A stretch of 52,549 nt of DNA. Source: Candidatus Omnitrophota bacterium (GTDB taxonomy: Bacteria > Omnitrophota > Gorgyraeia > Aquiviventales > Aquiviventaceae). Location: assembly GCA_023247255.1 (NCBI GenBank), contig JAHFGV010000016.1, positions 1 through 52,549 of the forward strand. The letters are read 5' to 3'. The notes below the pieces were generated by a model. That model saw only the letters and a list, made by a program, of their open reading frames with translations. It searched no databases and was not told the DNA's origin. Position 1 is the stretch's first letter; each line of letters starts with the position of its first letter. The translations under genes were made by a program, and so were the position numbers. Positions 17,776 through 24,920 of this stretch are shown one piece after another.

Positions 17776-17911
17776 GTATCTGTTTAGCTTTCTGAGACAG
17801 CGACGAGGCCAAAATCATAGCTTTCGCAACGCGCAAAGGCGGCTGAGTGCGTTCCTCGACGATAAAATGCCCTTCGAAGCGTGAAATCCTCTCACAGAGC
17901 TAAACAGATAC
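17776..17911. mobile_element. 136-bp MITE-like element, copy 1
   Basis: The sequence begins GTATCTGTTTAGCTTTCTGA and ends AGAGCTAAACAGATAC. Its ends are inverted repeats of 22 bp with 20 matches, the outer 14 perfect. A second copy at 20618-20753 in the same orientation has the same length and differs at two positions in my reading. It contains no ORF of note. Short length, terminal inverted repeats and exact full-length duplication are those of a miniature inverted-repeat element. No clear target-site duplication is visible. It lies between the Rrf2 gene and sbp. Confidence 0.8.
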
Positions 17912-17981
17912 GATACGATTCAGGCAAGATTAGTTTTCTCTATTTAGTCTATTAACTGGGTAGAGTAACTAGCACAAAAAA

Positions 17982-18449
17982 TTAGATGGCGTAGACCGGT
18001 ACCTTGTCTCTTTTGTGTTCAAGCAGCTCTTCACGTCTAAGCACATCGGCCAGGCTTTCGCGATCCAATATCTGCGCCGTGGTGTCACGGACATCCTGCA
18101 TCACCGCTCGAATGCCACAAGTCGCTTCGTCCTCGCACTCCTCGCAGGTCCGGTACGCAGTCTGGCTGACACAGGGCACAGGAGCCAGCGGTCCATCGAG
18201 CGATCGAATGATTTCACCGATGCTGATCGCGCTCGGTGTCCTGGCGAGGAAATACCCGCCACCCTTACCCTTTTTACTCCCCAAAATCCCCTTGTTGCGC
18301 AGCTCAAGCAAGATGAGTTCAAGGAATTTCTTTGGGATTCGTTGACGTTCTGACAATGCTGCAATCAGAACAGGGCCTTGGTTGTATCGCCGAGTGAGCT
18401 CAAACAGCGCCCTGAGAGCATACTTGGACTTTTTTGATATAGCGTACAT
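17982..18449 (-). CDS. Rrf2-family transcriptional regulator (Fe-S or cysteine-sensing type)
   Basis: A 155-residue Rrf2 protein: winged-helix part SKKSKYALRALFELTRRY...IPKKFLELILLELRNKGIL and wing KGKGGGYFLAR. Four cysteines follow (C93, C102, C105, C111), similar to the IscR/NsrR cluster region, so it may bind an Fe-S cluster. Rrf2 members control Fe-S assembly (IscR), cysteine metabolism (CymR) and NO response (NsrR). Its position directly upstream of sbp-cysTWA on the same strand suggests control of sulfur uptake. The promoter just upstream contains a small inverted repeat, suggesting autoregulation. Confidence 0.9.
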   Translation of the reverse strand: MYAISKKSKYALRALFELTRRYNQGPVLIAALSERQRIPKKFLELILLELRNKGILGSKKGKGGGYFLARTPSAISIGEIIRSLDGPLAPVPCVSQTAYRTCEECEDEATCGIRAVMQDVRDTTAQILDRESLADVLRREELLEHKRDKVPVYAI

Positions 18450-18476
18450 TCTATACTCTCTCTATAGACTTTATAG

Positions 18477-18505
18477 ATAGTATACACTATAGTTACTTTT
18501 GTCAA
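18477..18505 (-). promoter_or_regulatory. Promoter and possible operator of the Rrf2 gene
   Basis: On the minus strand TTGACA (18500-18505) precedes TATACT (18479-18484) with a 15-bp spacer; TACTAT is an alternative -10 at 17 bp. The -10 box lies in the inverted repeat ATAGT-GTAT-ACTAT (18477-18490), a likely binding site for the regulator itself. It is ~30 bp upstream of the ATG. Confidence 0.55.
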
Positions 18506-18527
18506 GAATTTTTTCTCATTTGGAAAC

Positions 18528-18564
18528 GTTTCAATCCCCTCCCCGTCTCACGACGGGGAGAAAC
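18528..18564 (-). repeat. Single CRISPR-repeat-like sequence
   Basis: A 37-bp sequence that on the minus strand starts GTTTCTCCCCGTC and ends GGGGATTGAAAC. It has an 8-bp perfect stem (TCCCCGTC / GACGGGGA) around a TCAC loop, GTTTC and GAAAC termini, and a final ATTGAAAC. That is the usual 3' end of type I/III repeats, which becomes the crRNA 5' handle. Only one copy is visible and no cas gene is in the window, so it is at most a solitary or relic repeat. Confidence 0.45.
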
Positions 18565-18592
18565 CTCAATAGCCTCTTGACGCTCTAAACAA

Positions 18593-18638
18593 AAAACCTT
18601 CGCGGCATAGACGAATGGCCTGCGAAGGTTTTACTTTT
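18593..18638 (-). terminator. Bidirectional intrinsic terminator-like hairpin
   Basis: An 11-bp perfect stem, AAAACCTTCGC (18593-18603) with GCGAAGGTTTT (18622-18632), flanked by T-runs on both strands. On the minus strand it would end transcripts coming from the 18757-18963 region before the Rrf2 promoter. Confidence 0.7.
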
Positions 18639-18756
18639 TTTACGTGGAGGTGATTCCCTTCGAATACACCACGGGGACCAATTGTGTACGTTATTCTGGC
18701 ATGGGGAGGGGCGCGTTATCAAGTCTGGAATGTCCCATCAATACCGAACATCTTAT

Positions 18757-18963
18757 TCATCCCGTTGACCCACAGGGAGGGTTTCCTCTTAACAGGCCAG
18801 CCACCGAGAGGTCTTCGTCCAATGTCTCCCAGTGGATGCCCACGCTGCGGCCGATGAGCCGCTGGACTTCCTGTTCGAGGCTGGCGATCCGACGCTGCTG
18901 CTCGTAGACGAGCGCGATGAGATCGGGTTTCGCCAGACGCTCGAGATCGGTGACGATGGACAA
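18757..18963 (-). pseudogene. Chimeric mini-ORF: coiled coil fused to a DUF2442-like C-terminus
   Basis: A 68-codon frame starting with TTG. The N-terminal half, DLERLAKPDLIALVYEQQRR, is a leucine/glutamine-rich coiled coil of the sort that begins IS66-type transposase proteins. The C-terminal half, SVGIHWETLDEDLSVAGLLRG, is clearly like the end of DUF2442 proteins (compare [19 protein letters not shown] in the 5262-5537 gene). Either it is a rearrangement scar joining two genes or a true small protein. The surrounding element relics favour the first. The stretch 18640-18756 downstream holds nothing I can identify. Confidence 0.4.
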
Positions 18964-19024
18964 CGACCTTCACTTTCTCCGGGACCCAGCGATACGGTAT
19001 AACGAATCGACATTGCATGCAAGC

Positions 19025-19053
19025 GAAATCTGCTCAGGGAGCTAAACAGATAC
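19025..19053. repeat. Relic right end of the 136-bp element
   Basis: The 29 bp match the right end of the MITE copies at 25 positions, including the terminal GAGCTAAACAGATAC (19039-19053) exactly. No left end is visible nearby, so it looks like a decayed or truncated third copy. The rest of 18964-19129 shows no gene. Confidence 0.6.
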
Positions 19054-19129
19054 GCTTCCTTTGCAGTTTCGGGTCCCGCAGATACGGGTTCGTCTCACTC
19101 AGCGGTTTCTCGCCACGCTGCCTCATGCC

Positions 19130-20305
19130 TCACCTTGCGGTGTGTGCCCAGCTTCCGAAGCTCGCAGTGGCATTTTTGAGCTCGGATAGTGGAAGCGCTT
19201 CGACAATGACATGCGCGTCTCTGATCGGGTAAGGACGATCGACATCTGGCGCGAACAACAGATTTCTTCCCCGTGGATATAAGCGGCGGAACGCGCGGAG
19301 GTTCGTCGTGTCAAAGTGTGAGGCTGACCACTTACATTCGATGGTAGTCGGTGGCCCGCTGCGGTCCGCTAGGATGAAATCGATTTCATGCCCCTGTTTG
19401 TCGCGCCAGTAGCGGATGTCCCTGATTTGAAGCTGGCCGTGCAGTTCGTTCAAGACCAAGTGCTCCCATAAGAGGCCGAGGTCTTCCTGCCGCAGTTCGT
19501 GCCACCCCCGATGGTAGCAAACGAAACCAGTGTCAAATCCATAGACCTTGGGCGCAGCGACAATCTCGGTGGACCGGTGCGTGCTGAATGGGCGGATGAT
19601 GTGAGCGACGAACGTCGCTTCCAGCGCGCGCAGGTAGTTCGAAATCGTTTGCCGGCTGACCTCGCACTCGGTCGTGAACTTGTTGGCCTCGAAGATTCCA
19701 CCGCTGCGCGTCATGATGAGTTCGGCGAATTTCTGGAATGAGTAGCGGCGCTCCAGACGGAAGAGTTCTTGAACGTCCTTCGCCCAGTACGCATCCATCC
19801 ACTCTTGGAAGTCCCGCTCGGGTAGCGTCTGAGCGAGAAAGAAGGGCGGCAGGCCACCGTGGAGCAAGCGGTGCCGCAGTGCTTCGCGATGGAAATCCTT
19901 GAGGTCCGCAAGGATCATCGGCGTCAACCAGAGCTCTGTTTTCCGTCCGGTCAGCGTGTCTTTGAACTTGCGGGACGCCCCTAACGTCGATGAACCGGTG
20001 GCGAGCACCTGGAGCTTCGGATAATGATCGGCAGCGATCTTGAGCAGCTCGGCGGGCGCACGCAGGCGATGGAGCTCATCCAGAATAATCCGCTTGCCGC
20101 TGATACTCGCCAGAAAGCCTTCCGGATCATCAAGCATCCGCCGGACGCGGGGCAGCTCGCAGTCAAAATACTCCGCCCCGTCCAGGCTCTGCGAGAGCGA
20201 GGTCTTTCCGGTGCGCCGCACGCCGGAGAGCCAAATGACCGAGCGGTGGGTCCAGGCTTCTTCAACGGCCTTCAGCCAATAGTGGCGCTTGACGAAGTTT
20301 ACCAT
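19130..20305 (-). CDS. AAA_14 / DUF4143 P-loop ATPase
   Basis: A 391-residue protein of the common AAA_14-DUF4143 architecture. The N-terminal ATPase has Walker A SGVRRTGKTSL and Walker B RIILDELHRL, followed by sensor ATGSSTLG. The C-terminal DUF4143 part has SRQTISNYLRALEATFVAH, KVYGFDTGFVCY, LWEHLVLNEL and the nuclease-like core EIDFILADRSGPPTTIECKWS (D-E-K type). Such proteins are frequent mobile accessory genes of unknown function. ATG 20305 is preferred over a TTG two codons upstream. It lies within the stretch bounded by the two 136-bp elements and may have arrived by transfer. Confidence 0.85.
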   Translation of the reverse strand: MVNFVKRHYWLKAVEEAWTHRSVIWLSGVRRTGKTSLSQSLDGAEYFDCELPRVRRMLDDPEGFLASISGKRIILDELHRLRAPAELLKIAADHYPKLQVLATGSSTLGASRKFKDTLTGRKTELWLTPMILADLKDFHREALRHRLLHGGLPPFFLAQTLPERDFQEWMDAYWAKDVQELFRLERRYSFQKFAELIMTRSGGIFEANKFTTECEVSRQTISNYLRALEATFVAHIIRPFSTHRSTEIVAAPKVYGFDTGFVCYHRGWHELRQEDLGLLWEHLVLNELHGQLQIRDIRYWRDKQGHEIDFILADRSGPPTTIECKWSASHFDTTNLRAFRRLYPRGRNLLFAPDVDRPYPIRDAHVIVEALPLSELKNATASFGSWAHTAR

Positions 20306-20545
20306 GTGCAACTACAATAGCACATAGTTATCCCCCATACAACTTCCCTTGTAGATGGTAATATACTGGTGCGGCGGGTCTTTGGTTGTACAAGCTGATC
20401 TGGAACTGCACAGGGCGGAGCTGGCGGAGGAGCTTCCGGGCCTTAGGAGTCAAAAGGTTCTTATACTGCACGGCCCGGGGAGCCAATTGACCCGGTGTAC
20501 GAACGAGGAGCGGTTGACTACATCTCGGTCGTACGCCGCCAGTAC

Positions 20546-20590
20546 AAAAGCGTCTTCTCCACCATTCGGTGGGGAAGGCGCTTTTTGTGC
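20546..20590 (+). terminator. Strong intrinsic terminator hairpin
   Basis: An 18-bp stem (20546-20563 with 20568-20585; two G-T pairs) around the loop ATTC, running into TTTTT on the plus strand. It must end some transcript entering from the left, yet 20306-20545 has no gene I can identify. A short frame here, ARPGEPIDPVYERGAVDY, may be the tail of a lost gene. Confidence 0.7.
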
Positions 20591-20617
20591 TTAGCCCCCC
20601 ATCCGATCTTTTTCTTG

Positions 20618-20753
20618 GTATCTGTTTAGCTTTCTGAGACAGCGACGAGGCCAAAATCATAGCTTTCGCAGCGCGGAAAGGCGGCTGAGTGCGTTCCTCG
20701 ACGATAAAATGCCCTTCGAAGCGTGAAATCCTCTCACAGAGCTAAACAGATAC
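20618..20753. mobile_element. 136-bp MITE-like element, copy 2
   Basis: Same length, orientation and terminal inverted repeats as copy 1 (17776-17911), differing at two internal positions in my reading. It sits 89 bp before the marR start. The two copies bracket the Rrf2 and DUF4143 genes (17912-20617). Confidence 0.8.
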
Positions 20754-20781
20754 CCTAAACAGGTATGTTAGGCAAAAAAAC

Positions 20782-20834
20782 TTGACAAGTTAATAATTAT
20801 CATGTTAATTATAATCAAGTAAATAAAAAGGGAG
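20782..20834 (+). promoter_or_regulatory. Promoter/operator and RBS region of the marR-led operon
   Basis: TTGACA (20782-20787) is followed by a very AT-rich stretch with candidate -10 boxes TTAATT (17-bp spacer) and TATAAT (22-bp spacer). The outer words CTTGA and TCAAG and the inner TTAATAATTA/TTAATTATAA form an imperfect palindrome typical of MarR operators. AAGGGAG at 20828-20834 is the ribosome-binding site. Confidence 0.5.
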
Positions 20835-20842
20835 TAGCCGCT

Positions 20843-21355
20843 ATGTCAATCTTCCAGGAGATGGGTTTTAAGCCGCAGAAAGAAAACGTCCATGAAGCTG
20901 CGCTGTACAACATCGCCCGCACCTTCACCCTGTTCAACCGTTCCTTTGCGCGTTGCTACGGTCGGTTTGGTCTGACCCCTGCCAAGTTGAACGTGCTGAT
21001 GCTTGTCAAACACCTCGGCCAAGAGCAGGGCTTGCCCCAACGGGAGATTGCCAGGCGTCTGATCATTTCCGGTTCAGACGTGACAGGGCTGATTGATCGT
21101 CTGGAAAAAGCAGACTTGCTGACACGAAAGGTTACATCGAAGGATCGCCGTGTGAAGCTGGTCACGATCAGTTCTAAGGGTTCCGCGTTATTGGACAAGT
21201 TGTGGCCGGTCCATATGGAGCAGGTGGAGCAATTGATGTCCCCGCTGCCCAAAAGGCAGCAGCAGAAACTGATTCATCTGTTGACAAAGCTCCGGTTGCC
21301 TTTGCAAAAGGCAGATAGTGTTTCGGACGATCAGAAAACTGAACGAGACGAGTAG
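20843..21355 (+). CDS. MarR-family transcriptional regulator
   Basis: A 170-residue MarR protein. The winged helix is visible as LTPAKLNVLMLVKHLG, LPQREIARRLIISGSDVTGLIDRLEKADLLTRK and the wing SKDRRVKLVTIS, with flanking dimerisation helices. AAGGGAG precedes the ATG by eight bases. It is the first gene of the long plus-strand run, 17 bp before the transporter-acyltransferase fusion, and the AT-rich palindrome in its promoter suggests it represses its own operon. MarR proteins usually respond to small phenolic or lipid-like ligands; the ligand here is unknown. Confidence 0.9.
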   Translation: MSIFQEMGFKPQKENVHEAALYNIARTFTLFNRSFARCYGRFGLTPAKLNVLMLVKHLGQEQGLPQREIARRLIISGSDVTGLIDRLEKADLLTRKVTSKDRRVKLVTISSKGSALLDKLWPVHMEQVEQLMSPLPKRQQQKLIHLLTKLRLPLQKADSVSDDQKTERDE

Positions 21356-21372
21356 GTAGGAGGGCTCAACCG

Positions 21373-24300
21373 ATGCCATCGGCAGGGTTCAAGCAGGTTT
21401 TAAGGAATCCTGAGTTCTTAAAACTCTGGTTCGCTCAACTGGTGTCTTCTCTCGGCGACCGCTTTACCCAGATGGCTCTGTTGGCCTTGATCCTCGGGTC
21501 AGTGAACACAGGGGATGAAATGAGCCGGATCACTTTCTTCAGTCTCCTGCCCGCGTTCCTTTTTGGGCATATGGCGGGAGGTTGGGTGGATCGTTTTCGT
21601 CGTCGGCAGGTCCTCATTGCGACCGATCTGTTGCGGGCTTTGCTGATCTTTACGATACCCCTGTGCGTAGGACTCGGGTTAAACCATCCGTCTGGAATTT
21701 ACGCGGTGATCTTTTGTATAGGTACCTGCACGGCCTTCTTTACGCCCGCGAAACTGGCGATCATCCCTGATCTGGTCCAGCGCAATGAGTTGCAAGTCGC
21801 CAATGCCCTCGTATCCGGAACCGGGACCATCGCCACCCTAATAGGAACCGCCATTGCAGGATTGGTTGTGGAGCGTCTGGGGATGAGCCTGAGCTTCGCC
21901 ATTGACGCGCTGAGCTATCTGATCTCAGGCGCTACCGTCTGGATGATTATCGTGAAAGAGCCCATCCTCCAGGCTCCTACTTTCAAGAATCCATTCATCC
22001 AATGGATGGACGATTTCCGTACCGCCCATCAGTATCTCCGGGAGCACAACTACTCCTATCGGCTGATTTGGCTTTCGGTGGTTCTTTCGTTTCTCTCCTC
22101 GTTTTTTTATATCACCCTGATCACGCTTGGCATCGAGCACTTCCGCCTGAAGATCAATGCTGTCGGGTTTTTCTTGGCTCTTTTGGGCGTGGGGATGGTG
22201 CTGGGCTCTTTTTTGGCTGCTTACCTCGTCAAGTGGATGAAGGAAACCCTCGTATTGGTGTTCGCTTTCCTCATCGTCTCTGTCTCAAGCATCGCGTTTG
22301 GGTGGGTCAATTCCTACGCAAGTGCCTCTGGGGTGCTGCTGGCTTTAGGCGCGGCGAACGAAGTAATCATCGTTACCTTGGATACCCTTCTTCAGAAGAT
22401 CACCCCGGACCGTTTCCGCGGAAAAGTCTTCGGGTTTCGGACAGCGCTGACGACGGGTATGTTTTTGGCAGCCCTTCTTTTGGTCGGAAAGATGCTCCGG
22501 GTGATTTCCCCGTTCGATGTGCTTCGGCTGCTCGCCGTCGTGAGTTTGTTTGTGGCGCTTGGCATTCTCGTCTTCGGGGAGCGTTTTGCCTACGGGATCT
22601 TTCGGGCAGCCTTAAAGGCTGTCCTCAGGATGTTCTTCCAGTTCCAACTCGAAGGACAGCAATACCTGCACAACAAAGGCCCTGTGATTCTGGCCGGAAA
22701 CCACACAGGGTTTCTCGATTCGCCGCTTGTGATCGCTTCTTTCAACCGACCGATTCGGTTTCTCGTTGCCGAACAGGTTTTTAGCTGGCCAGTGATCGGC
22801 TGGATCGTTCGCAGGGCGGGTGTGATTCCGGTTCGGCCGGGCAAGGGGCCTTCGGCCTATCAGGAGGCTTTAGAGCGGCTGAAGCGAGGCGAAGCCATTG
22901 GCATATTTCCAGAAGGAAAACTCTCTGCCGATGGCTCGATCGCTTCTTTCCATAAGGGAGCGGCCCGACTCCACCTTGAGAGTGGCGCTCCCATCGTTCC
23001 CTTTGTGATTCAGGGTGGATTCGAAGCCTGGCCGTGGCGCAGGAGATTGCCCAGGCTTCGCAAGGTCATCATCCAATTTGGTGTTCCGATTCGATCCCGT
23101 CATTGGGCCACAGGCTCATCCCGTGGGGCTCCACACAGCCCGCTCGATGAGCAGGCGCTGACTACTGAGTTGGAGCAGATCATCCGGTTCATGAAGGGCG
23201 CCTTGGAAAGGCGAGAACAGCGTTGGGCAGATGAGGTGTTTGCATCCGAGATCTTGCCGTTACTGGAAAGCAAGTCCGATCAGTTCGCCGCCCGCACAGC
23301 TTTGGCTATCAAGCAGGGACGCAAATGGGTGGATTTAAGCTACGGAGAACTTTCCCGTCGCGCCAGGAAGTTCGCCGCGTATCTCATTCAATTCGGGTTG
23401 GCAGCCGGCGATCGGCTGGCGATCCTCGCTGAGTCGCGGCCCGAATGGGCAGTAGGATTCTTTGGAGGCATCCGCGCAGGTGCTATCGTGGTACCTCTGG
23501 ACGTCAAACTCAGCGAGACGGAGTGGACATCGATCTTGAGGGATTGTGCGCCGAAGGTTTTATGCATCTCGGCACGCTATAAGCCGGTGGCACGCACGCT
23601 CCAATTACGGATTCCTTCCATTCAGCTCGTCGGCGTATTGGAGGATGATCAAGGCGAGGATCATTTGCCGTCTATGAGCCAGCTCATTCCGACAGAAATA
23701 CTGCCTTCCCGCGAGCGCCAACTCGACGCGGTCGCCCTTATCATCTATACCTCCGGCACGACAGGAAGCCCCAAAGGGGTGATGACCACGTTTGGTAATC
23801 TCATTTTTGAGGTGAGGAATTTTGAGCGGGTTCTGGAACTCGGCACGGACGAGCGGTTTCTGTCCATTCTTCCGCTCAATCATCTTCTGGAGTTGACCGG
23901 CGGATTTTTAGGGGTCCTGCATACAGGCGGGACCATCCATTACGCATCCAGCCTCTATCCCCAGGACATCGCTCGGTTCATGCGCGAGCGAGCGATCACG
24001 GCGATGATCGGGGTGCCTTTGTTCTTCCGGGCTCTGAAGAACAGCATCGAGCGCCAACTGGGCCATATGAATCCCGTCGGTCGGTTCTGCTATCGCGCTG
24101 CGACACGATTGGCTTCTAGGATTCCCTGGAGGAGTTGGCGTCGGGTTTTATTCTTTCCCATCCATCGTCAGTTTGGAGGAAGGCTGCGGGCATTTGTCTG
24201 TGGCGGGGCACCGCTTGAAGAGGAAGTCGCCCGATTCTTCGATGGATTGGGCCTGCCGGTCCTTCAAGGCTATGGCCTGACCGAGACGAGTCCGGTCATC

Positions 24301-24918
24301 AGCGTCAATACGTTAGATGCCAACCGGATCGGATCGGTCGGCAAGCCGCTGTCCGGGGTCGAGGTCAAGATTGATCTCAAAGAGGCTGGCCATACGGAAG
24401 GAGAGATTCTCACTAAAGGCCCCCACGTTATGAAAGGTTATTACAAGCGGCCAGATCTCACCGCTGAGGTGATTGACCCGAACGGTTGGTTCCATACGGG
24501 TGACCTTGGACGAATCGATGAAAACGGTTTCCTGTATGTGACAGGTAGGATCAAGAATCTGATTGTCTTAGGAGGCGGTAAGAAGGTTCATCCTGAAGAA
24601 GTGGAAGCGGTCCTCTGCCGTGGGTCTTGCGTGAAAGAAGTCTGCGTGGTCGGCCGTATTTCAAAAGATGGGGCTAAGGCAGGCACCGAAGAAGTTTGTG
24701 CGGTTGTCGTCCCCTCAGACATGCTTGTGCGCGAGGCCGTCAGAGGAGTCGATCGGATTGAGCAGGCGATTCAAGCGGAATTCGAGCGATTAGGCAAAGA
24801 CCTAGCCGCGTACAAACGGCCGTCGCATATCTTCATTTATCCGGAAGAATTACCCAAGACCGCCACCCGAAAAGTGAAACGGCAACTCGTCACCCAGTGG
24901 CTTGCGACTCAGGACTGA
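21373..24918 (+). CDS. Trifunctional MFS transporter - PlsC acyltransferase - acyl-ACP synthetase fusion (LplT-Aas type)
   Basis: An 1181-residue three-domain protein. Residues 1-~405 are an MFS transporter of the LplT type. Residues ~415-610 are a PlsC acyltransferase with NHTGFLD (N443-D449, the HX4D motif) and FPEG (512-515). Residues ~630-1181 are an AMP-forming acyl ligase with YTSGTTGSPKG (792-802), QGYGLTETSPV, GWFHTGDLGRIDENG and a C-terminal KTATRKVKR. In E. coli LplT flips lysophospholipids inward and Aas re-acylates them using acyl-ACP it makes itself; here all parts are one chain. GGTAGGAGG precedes the ATG. It may instead supply acyl-ACP to the carrier proteins of this operon. 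Confidence 0.9.
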   Translation: MPSAGFKQVLRNPEFLKLWFAQLVSSLGDRFTQMALLALILGSVNTGDEMSRITFFSLLPAFLFGHMAGGWVDRFRRRQVLIATDLLRALLIFTIPLCVGLGLNHPSGIYAVIFCIGTCTAFFTPAKLAIIPDLVQRNELQVANALVSGTGTIATLIGTAIAGLVVERLGMSLSFAIDALSYLISGATVWMIIVKEPILQAPTFKNPFIQWMDDFRTAHQYLREHNYSYRLIWLSVVLSFLSSFFYITLITLGIEHFRLKINAVGFFLALLGVGMVLGSFLAAYLVKWMKETLVLVFAFLIVSVSSIAFGWVNSYASASGVLLALGAANEVIIVTLDTLLQKITPDRFRGKVFGFRTALTTGMFLAALLLVGKMLRVISPFDVLRLLAVVSLFVALGILVFGERFAYGIFRAALKAVLRMFFQFQLEGQQYLHNKGPVILAGNHTGFLDSPLVIASFNRPIRFLVAEQVFSWPVIGWIVRRAGVIPVRPGKGPSAYQEALERLKRGEAIGIFPEGKLSADGSIASFHKGAARLHLESGAPIVPFVIQGGFEAWPWRRRLPRLRKVIIQFGVPIRSRHWATGSSRGAPHSPLDEQALTTELEQIIRFMKGALERREQRWADEVFASEILPLLESKSDQFAARTALAIKQGRKWVDLSYGELSRRARKFAAYLIQFGLAAGDRLAILAESRPEWAVGFFGGIRAGAIVVPLDVKLSETEWTSILRDCAPKVLCISARYKPVARTLQLRIPSIQLVGVLEDDQGEDHLPSMSQLIPTEILPSRERQLDAVALIIYTSGTTGSPKGVMTTFGNLIFEVRNFERVLELGTDERFLSILPLNHLLELTGGFLGVLHTGGTIHYASSLYPQDIARFMRERAITAMIGVPLFFRALKNSIERQLGHMNPVGRFCYRAATRLASRIPWRSWRRVLFFPIHRQFGGRLRAFVCGGAPLEEEVARFFDGLGLPVLQGYGLTETSPVISVNTLDANRIGSVGKPLSGVEVKIDLKEAGHTEGEILTKGPHVMKGYYKRPDLTAEVIDPNGWFHTGDLGRIDENGFLYVTGRIKNLIVLGGGKKVHPEEVEAVLCRGSCVKEVCVVGRISKDGAKAGTEEVCAVVVPSDMLVREAVRGVDRIEQAIQAEFERLGKDLAAYKRPSHIFIYPEELPKTATRKVKRQLVTQWLATQD

Positions 24919-24920
24919 CC

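Noticed and set aside
17776-17911. A riboswitch upstream of sbp.
   Set aside because: The identical sequence upstream of marR, in the opposite orientation relative to the downstream gene, and its terminal inverted repeats fit a mobile element better.
18528-18564. A CRISPR array.
   Set aside because: Only one repeat-like unit is present, with no regularly spaced copies and no cas genes in the window, so only a solitary repeat is reported.
20328-20660. Minus-strand 110-codon and plus-strand 79-codon frames in the DUF4143-marR spacer.
   Set aside because: Both run through the terminator hairpin, the minus-strand frame also enters the MITE end, and neither has recognisable domains.
17776-20753. 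A composite transposon made of the two 136-bp elements and the genes between them.
   Set aside because: The elements carry no transposase, no target duplication is visible around the whole unit, and the Rrf2 gene fits the neighbouring sulfate operon.
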